A stretch of DNA of 64,000 nucleotides from CALDSL01 sp039810245. Its GTDB lineage: Bacteria > Chloroflexota > Anaerolineae > Anaerolineales > Anaerolineaceae. The notes under the pieces are model-generated. The model saw only the letters and a list, made by a program, of their open reading frames with translations. It was not told where the DNA came from and did not search any database. This document shows positions 59,810-64,000 of the stretch, piece by piece; positions within the stretch are counted from its first letter, which is position 1, and every line of letters begins with the position of its first letter. A program made the translations under genes and the position numbers. The stretch is from contig JBDHWQ010000004.1 of NCBI GenBank assembly GCA_039810245.1, forward strand, positions 123,936 through 187,935, in the 5' to 3' direction.

Positions 59810-60883
59810 ATGAAAATCAAAAAATACTCGCTCGTCTTTCTCGTACTGGTGCTCGCCGGGCTGTTAAGCGGCTGCACCGGTGGTACGCTGGCCAATAGCT
59901 GGCCGGGCATGGCCAGTGACGGCAACGTGACCTATCTGGCGGATGCCAGCTTCATTTATGCGGTCAACGCGGATGGTAGCATGACCTGGCGTTATCCCGA
60001 AAGCGCCGATCGCAACAAGACCTTTTACGCGGCTCCGACGGTAAGCAAGGGCCAGGTATTCGCTGGTGGTTATAACAACGTGTTTTATGCCCTCGACCAG
60101 CAGACCGGTAAGGAAAACTGGGCCTTCACCGAGGCCAAAGATCGTTTCATTGGCAAGCCTCTGGCGGTCGAATCGGCCGACCTGGTGCTGGCGCCCAACG
60201 CCGACCATACCCTGTACGCGCTAACCAGCGCGGGCAAGCTGCAGTGGAAGCTGACCACCGGCGACCCGGTTTGGGCGCAGCCGGTGAACAGCGGCGATCG
60301 CATCTTCGTAGCTTCGATGGATGGTTTCATTTATGGCCTCAACGCCGCCGACGGCTCGCAGCTCTGGTCGACCGACCTGGGTGCGGCCGTGGTGTACAGC
60401 CTGGCGATCAGCGAAGATGGCAAGCATTTGTATGCCGGCACGATGGGCAAAGAAATGGTGGCGCTCAATTCCGACACCGGTACGGTGGCGTGGCGCTATA
60501 CCGCCCCCGGTAATATTTGGGGTCGCGCCATCCTGAAGGACGACGTGTTGTACTTTGGCGACCAGAGCGGCGCGATCACCGCGCTATCCGCGGAGAGTGG
60601 TGCCAAGCGCTGGGAATATCCCGCCGGCTCGCCGGTGATCGCCTCGGGAGCGTTCCTGGGCGAAGAAGGCATCATGTTCCCCGCCGAAAAGGGGGAAGTG
60701 GTGGCGGTGGACTACCAGGGAACGAAGCTGTGGAGTCAGCCCATTAATGGTACACTTTACAGCAATCCGGTGCAGATTGGCGACCGGGTGGTAGTAGCAG
60801 TCACCCAGGGCACGGACAGCCTGCTGCTGGTGGCATATAACCAAAACGGGACGCAGGCCTGGACCTTCGTCCAGCCCAAATAA
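59810..60883 (+). CDS. PQQ-type beta-propeller lipoprotein (BamB-like fold)
   Basis: A 357-residue lipoprotein. The lipobox is LLSGC near residue 20. Seven to eight repeats follow, each with an A-x-D-x-x-T-G-x-x-x-W motif (YALDQQTGKENWAF, YGLNAADGSQLWST, VALNSDTGTVAWRY, TALSAESGAKRWEY), giving a PQQ/BamB-type propeller. It lies between yidD and yidC (gaps 37 and 19 bases), so it is probably co-transcribed with the membrane-insertion genes. The place suggests a chaperone or scaffold for membrane proteins (inference). Confidence 0.86.
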   Translation: MKIKKYSLVFLVLVLAGLLSGCTGGTLANSWPGMASDGNVTYLADASFIYAVNADGSMTWRYPESADRNKTFYAAPTVSKGQVFAGGYNNVFYALDQQTGKENWAFTEAKDRFIGKPLAVESADLVLAPNADHTLYALTSAGKLQWKLTTGDPVWAQPVNSGDRIFVASMDGFIYGLNAADGSQLWSTDLGAAVVYSLAISEDGKHLYAGTMGKEMVALNSDTGTVAWRYTAPGNIWGRAILKDDVLYFGDQSGAITALSAESGAKRWEYPAGSPVIASGAFLGEEGIMFPAEKGEVVAVDYQGTKLWSQPINGTLYSNPVQIGDRVVVAVTQGTDSLLLVAYNQNGTQAWTFVQPK

Positions 60884-60902
60884 GAAAAGGTAGGAAACCT
60901 CA

Positions 60903-61730
60903 ATGTGGAACGCATTCATTGGGTTGATGATTAACATCCTGCTGTTTATCTACAACCTGGTTGGGAACTTTGGCATCGCCATCATCCTGTTTACCATCCT
61001 GATCCGCCTGGTGACGCACCCGCTGACCGTGCAGCAGATGAAGGGCACGACGGCGATGCAGCGGTTGAACGAAAACAAGGAATGGCAGGAAATCCAGAAG
61101 AAGTACAAGGACGATAAGGAAAAGCTCTCGCAGGAGCAGCTGCGCCTGTACAAAGAGCTGGGTATTAATCCGCTGGGGTCTTGCCTGCCCACATTGATCC
61201 AGTTCCCGATCATCATCGGCCTGTACCAGGCGGTGATCCAGGCCATGGCGGTCACCCCACTGCAACTCCTCAACCTGACCAAGCATATCTATCCCGGCGT
61301 GTTGGACGTAGCCAAGCTGATCCCGCTCAACAGCAGCTTCCTGTGGATGAACCTGGGCCAGCCGGAACGCCTGGTAATCCCGGGATTGTCGTTTGGCATC
61401 CCAGTGCTGGCGGTCGTGGTGGTGGTCACCACGTATCTGCAGTCCAAGCTGATGACGCCGCCATCGACGGGCAACGACCAGAGCAGCCAGATGATGGGCA
61501 TGATGAACATTTACATGCCGTTCCTGATGGGCTACCTGGCCTTTACGCTGGCCTCGGGCCTATCGCTGTACTTCGTGGCGTCAAACCTGATCGGTATCGT
61601 GCAGTATTCGATGCTGGGGCGCACTAACTGGCGCAACCTGCTGCCGCGCCGCGCCGTAAAAACCGAAGATAAGCCGGTGGAGAAAACCCCGGTAAAGAAG
61701 AGCGCCAATCCCCCGTCGAGGAAGTCATGA
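60903..61730 (+). CDS. yidC: Membrane protein insertase YidC/Oxa1/SpoIIIJ
   Basis: A 275-residue insertase of the Gram-positive length class, without the periplasmic P1 domain. It has about five membrane segments, the conserved FGIAIILFTILIRLVTHPL with the essential Arg of the hydrophilic groove, the coiled loop QQMKGTTAMQRLNENKEWQEIQ and SCLPTLIQFPIIIGLYQAVIQA. It ends in a basic tail (KKSANPPSRKS). It overlaps jag by 4 bases. Confidence 0.95.
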   Translation: MWNAFIGLMINILLFIYNLVGNFGIAIILFTILIRLVTHPLTVQQMKGTTAMQRLNENKEWQEIQKKYKDDKEKLSQEQLRLYKELGINPLGSCLPTLIQFPIIIGLYQAVIQAMAVTPLQLLNLTKHIYPGVLDVAKLIPLNSSFLWMNLGQPERLVIPGLSFGIPVLAVVVVVTTYLQSKLMTPPSTGNDQSSQMMGMMNIYMPFLMGYLAFTLASGLSLYFVASNLIGIVQYSMLGRTNWRNLLPRRAVKTEDKPVEKTPVKKSANPPSRKS

Positions 61731-62584
61731 GCCAAGAGCGAACCAACCTGGAAGTCATTGCGCCGACAGTTGAAGAGGCAGTATCCAAGGGATTGAGCCA
61801 GCTCGGCCTGCCGCCGGAAGCGGTGGAAGTGACCGTGCTGGATGCCGGCAGCCGTGGGCTGTTCGGGCTGGGCAGCCGGCAGGCGCGCGTCAAGCTGACG
61901 ATTAAGGACGTGACCGGGCCGGTGATCAAAGAGCCGCCCAGCCGCCCGCTGGAAGCGGTGAAACCCGCCCCGGCACCGCGCGTGCCGGTGACACCCGCGG
62001 CCCTAGTAATACCAGATGTGCCGTCGACCACCGCGCCCGCGGCGCCGTCCGCGCCGGTGGCGGCTGAGCAGCCGGTGCACACCCCGGCTGCGAACATCCC
62101 TGAAGACGGTGACCACACGCTGCGCGTGGCGCGCGAGACGGTGAGCGAGCTGCTGGAGAAGATGAAAGTCAAGGCCAGCGTCACGGCGCACTTCATCGAA
62201 GGTGAAAGCCCGAATGAAGAGCCGCAGGTGCTGGTGGACGTGCAGGGCGATGACCTGAGCATCCTGATCGGCCGGCGCAGCGAAACGCTCAATGCGCTGC
62301 AGTATATTGCCAGCCTGATGGTAGGCAAAGAGCTGGAGCACTGGGTCCCGCTGGTGATTGACGTGCAGGGCTACCGCGCGCGGCGCGAGCGCCAGCTCCG
62401 CCAGCTTGCGCGGCGTATGGCCGAACAGGCTATCCATACCGGCAAGCGACAGATTCTGGAGCCGATGCCATCCAGCGAGCGGCGCATCATCCACCTGGAG
62501 CTGCGCGACCACGCCCAGGTGTTCACCGAGTCGACCGGCGACGAGCCGAACCGCAAGGTGACGATAAACTTGAAGAAAAGCTGA
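61727..62584 (+). CDS. jag: Jag/KhpB RNA-binding protein
   Basis: A 285-residue protein. The Jag_N domain spans about 5-60 (EVIAPTVEEAVSKGLSQLGLPPEAVEVTVLD), a long Ala/Pro linker follows, then a KH domain around 165-210 (GDDLSILIGRRSETLNALQYIASL) and an R3H domain at the end (MPSSERRIIHLELRD). In Gram-positive bacteria KhpB binds sRNAs and cell-division mRNAs. Its ATG overlaps the yidC stop (ATGA), so translation is coupled. Confidence 0.93.
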   Translation: MSQERTNLEVIAPTVEEAVSKGLSQLGLPPEAVEVTVLDAGSRGLFGLGSRQARVKLTIKDVTGPVIKEPPSRPLEAVKPAPAPRVPVTPAALVIPDVPSTTAPAAPSAPVAAEQPVHTPAANIPEDGDHTLRVARETVSELLEKMKVKASVTAHFIEGESPNEEPQVLVDVQGDDLSILIGRRSETLNALQYIASLMVGKELEHWVPLVIDVQGYRARRERQLRQLARRMAEQAIHTGKRQILEPMPSSERRIIHLELRDHAQVFTESTGDEPNRKVTINLKKS

Positions 62585-62590
62585 CCGCAT

Positions 62591-62622
62591 AACCCTCTTC
62601 CCGTAACGGAAGAGGGTTTTTT
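62591..62622 (+). terminator. Terminator of the rpmH-jag block
   Basis: Stem AACCCTCTTCC / GGAAGAGGGTT with a CGTAAC loop and a TTTTTT tail, 6 bases after the jag stop: a textbook Rho-independent terminator. Confidence 0.93.
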
Positions 62623-62625
62623 ATG

Positions 62626-62657
62626 GATATCCGCCGGCCTATCGACCGGCGGATATC
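62626..62657 (+). promoter_or_regulatory. Inverted repeat just upstream of the phosphorylase -10
   Basis: GATATCCGCCGG and CCGGCGGATATC, 8 bases apart, lie 3 bases before a TATAAT at 62661-62666. Placed over the -35 region, this looks like an operator for the phosphorylase gene. Confidence 0.55.
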
Positions 62658-62720
62658 TACTATAATTATTGTTTACCGCGGCGAATGCCGGGGGTTCACC
62701 TTTTCAGAGGAGCGGATTCC

Positions 62721-64000
62721 ATGCGCGCAGTGGATATTATTATCAAGAAGCGGGACGGCGGCGAGTTGAGCCGCGCGGAAATTGATTTTTTCGTGCAGGG
62801 GTTCACGCGCGGCGAGATCCCCGATTACCAGGTGTCGGCATGGGCGATGGCTGTGCTGCTGCGCGGGATGACCGCCCAGGAAACCACCGACCTGACCCTG
62901 GCGATGGCGCACAGCGGAGATATCCTCGACCTGGTGGGTGTGGTGCCCATCGCGGTGGACAAGCACTCCACCGGTGGCGTGGGCGATAAGACTACCCTGG
63001 TGGTGGAGCCGCTGGTGGCGGCCTGCGGGCTGCCGGTGGGCAAGATGTCGGGCCGCGGGCTGGGGTTCAGCGGCGGCACGCTGGACAAGCTGGAATCGAT
63101 CCCCGGCTTCCGCACCAACCTGACCACCGAGGAATTCATCGAGCAACTGCGCACGGTGAGGCTGGTGCTCACCGGGCAGAGCGCCGACCTGGCCCCCGCG
63201 GATGGTAAACTCTATGCGCTGCGCGACGTGACCGGCACGGTGCAGTCCACGCCGCTGATCGCATCGTCGATCATGAGCAAGAAGATCGCCGCCGGGGCGC
63301 AGGCCATCGTGCTGGATGTCAAAACTGGCATTGGGGCGTTTATGCAAACGATTGAAGAAGCGCGCGAGCTGGCTGAAGTGATGGTCTCCATCGGCGAGCT
63401 GAGCGGGCGAAGGGTGGTGGCGCTGCTGAGCGATATGAACCAGCCGCTGGGGTTCGCGGTGGGCAACGCGCTGGAGATGCGCGAGGCAATCGAGACGCTG
63501 CACGGCGGCGGCCCGGAAGATTTCCGCGAACACTGCCTGGTGGTAGCCGGCCATCTGCTGATGCTGGGCGGGCGCGCGGCGAGCGAGGAAGAGGCGCGCA
63601 GCATGGCGCAACGCGCCATCACCGACGGCAGCGCGTGGAAGCGCTTCCTGGACCTGGTGCGGGCGCAGGGCGGCGACGTGCGTTACGTGGAAGACCCGGG
63701 GCTGATGCCAGCCGCGCCGCTGATCGAAACTACCCCCGCGCCGCGCGGCGGTTACCTGGCGGCGATCAACGCCCGCGAGGTGGGCGAGACCTCGGTGGAA
63801 CTGGGCGCGGGACGCGCGCGCAAGGAAGACACGATTGACACGTCGGTGGGAATCGTCATCCACCACAAGGTCGGCGACCGGGTGGAGCAGGGCGAGGCGC
63901 TGTTCACGATCCATGCCAACGACTGGGGCAAGCTGGAAGCCGCCCGCGCGCGCCTGCTGGCCGCGCACCAGTGGAGCGATACCCCGGTGCAGCCGCTGCC
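62721..64000 (+). CDS. deoA: Pyrimidine-nucleoside (thymidine) phosphorylase, cut at the window end
   Basis: The first 426 residues of an enzyme that phosphorolyses thymidine, deoxyuridine or uridine to base and (deoxy)ribose-1-phosphate. The family block is present: KHSTGGVGDKTTLVVEP with the phosphate-binding motif, KMSGRGLGFSGGTLDKLESI, and DGKLYALRDVTGTV. The N-terminal helical domain starts MRAVDIIIKKRDGGELSRAEID. The start has AGAGGAG 9 bases upstream. The family is usually about 435 residues, so only the last few are missing. No other deo genes are visible. Confidence 0.94.
   Translation, partial: MRAVDIIIKKRDGGELSRAEIDFFVQGFTRGEIPDYQVSAWAMAVLLRGMTAQETTDLTLAMAHSGDILDLVGVVPIAVDKHSTGGVGDKTTLVVEPLVAACGLPVGKMSGRGLGFSGGTLDKLESIPGFRTNLTTEEFIEQLRTVRLVLTGQSADLAPADGKLYALRDVTGTVQSTPLIASSIMSKKIAAGAQAIVLDVKTGIGAFMQTIEEARELAEVMVSIGELSGRRVVALLSDMNQPLGFAVGNALEMREAIETLHGGGPEDFREHCLVVAGHLLMLGGRAASEEEARSMAQRAITDGSAWKRFLDLVRAQGGDVRYVEDPGLMPAAPLIETTPAPRGGYLAAINAREVGETSVELGAGRARKEDTIDTSVGIVIHHKVGDRVEQGEALFTIHANDWGKLEAARARLLAAHQWSDTPVQPL

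Overview
The window looks like a chromosomal segment of a member of the Chloroflexota, most likely an Anaerolineae-type anaerobe (inference). The grounds are GC-rich DNA, many secreted or lipid-anchored proteins with Pro/Thr-rich linkers, NBR1-type Ig and SCP/CAP modules, tandem Ig/cadherin-like surface proteins, a Gram-positive-type rpmH-rnpA-yidD-yidC-jag block, and a lipid acyltransferase without any lipopolysaccharide genes. No rRNA, tRNA, CRISPR array, integrase or transposase gene was recognised. Genes at both ends are cut by the window: a subtilase on the left and a pyrimidine-nucleoside phosphorylase on the right.

Layout: 1-14.1 kb is mainly cell-surface and secreted functions: a subtilase, a multi-cluster Fe-S protein, a lipid acyltransferase, a 1254-residue tandem-repeat surface protein with a Pro/Thr-tailed membrane-anchored partner, a zinc-ribbon membrane protein, a secreted alpha/beta hydrolase, a double GNAT protein and a lipoprotein. 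14.1-23.8 kb is one co-directional cluster with a clear promoter/operator and a strong terminator: GntR regulator, isochorismatase-like cysteine hydrolase, two NCS2-type permeases, DUF2877 (AllH), FdrA (AllF), DUF1116 (AllG) and carbamate kinase. It would import a carbamoyl-containing compound, phosphorolyse it to carbamoyl phosphate and make ATP. 23.9-30 kb holds comM, a GxxExxY gene bounded by 38-bp inverted repeats, a DinB-like protein, an O-antigen-ligase/TPR membrane protein and a CAP-domain lipoprotein. 30-37 kb holds a 1333-residue modular amylase and a papain-family protease carrying its own chagasin-type inhibitor domain.

36.9-48.7 kb is mostly housekeeping: proC with a methyltransferase, a PatB/MalY aminotransferase, a YdcF protein, a cold-shock protein, a TPR protein, a lipoprotein-mtaB-GH13 operon, and a tatA-tatB-ldh operon. 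Between GH13 and ldh lies an island of palindromes and REP-like elements that also holds a duplicated scrap of the GH13 3' end. 48.9-55.2 kb is a two-gene unit whose second gene encodes a 1963-residue protein: Swt1-type HEPN domain with an intact R-N-x3-H motif, coiled coil, Ig-like domains, AAA/STAND ATPase, long TPR-like array and C-terminal zinc ribbons. It is the best candidate here for an undescribed sensing or defence system. 55.2-58.8 kb has a degraded RHS fragment and a K+ transport operon (KimA-like permease plus two TrkA proteins). 58.8-62.6 kb is the rpmH-rnpA-yidD-yidC-jag block with an extra beta-propeller lipoprotein inserted before yidC.
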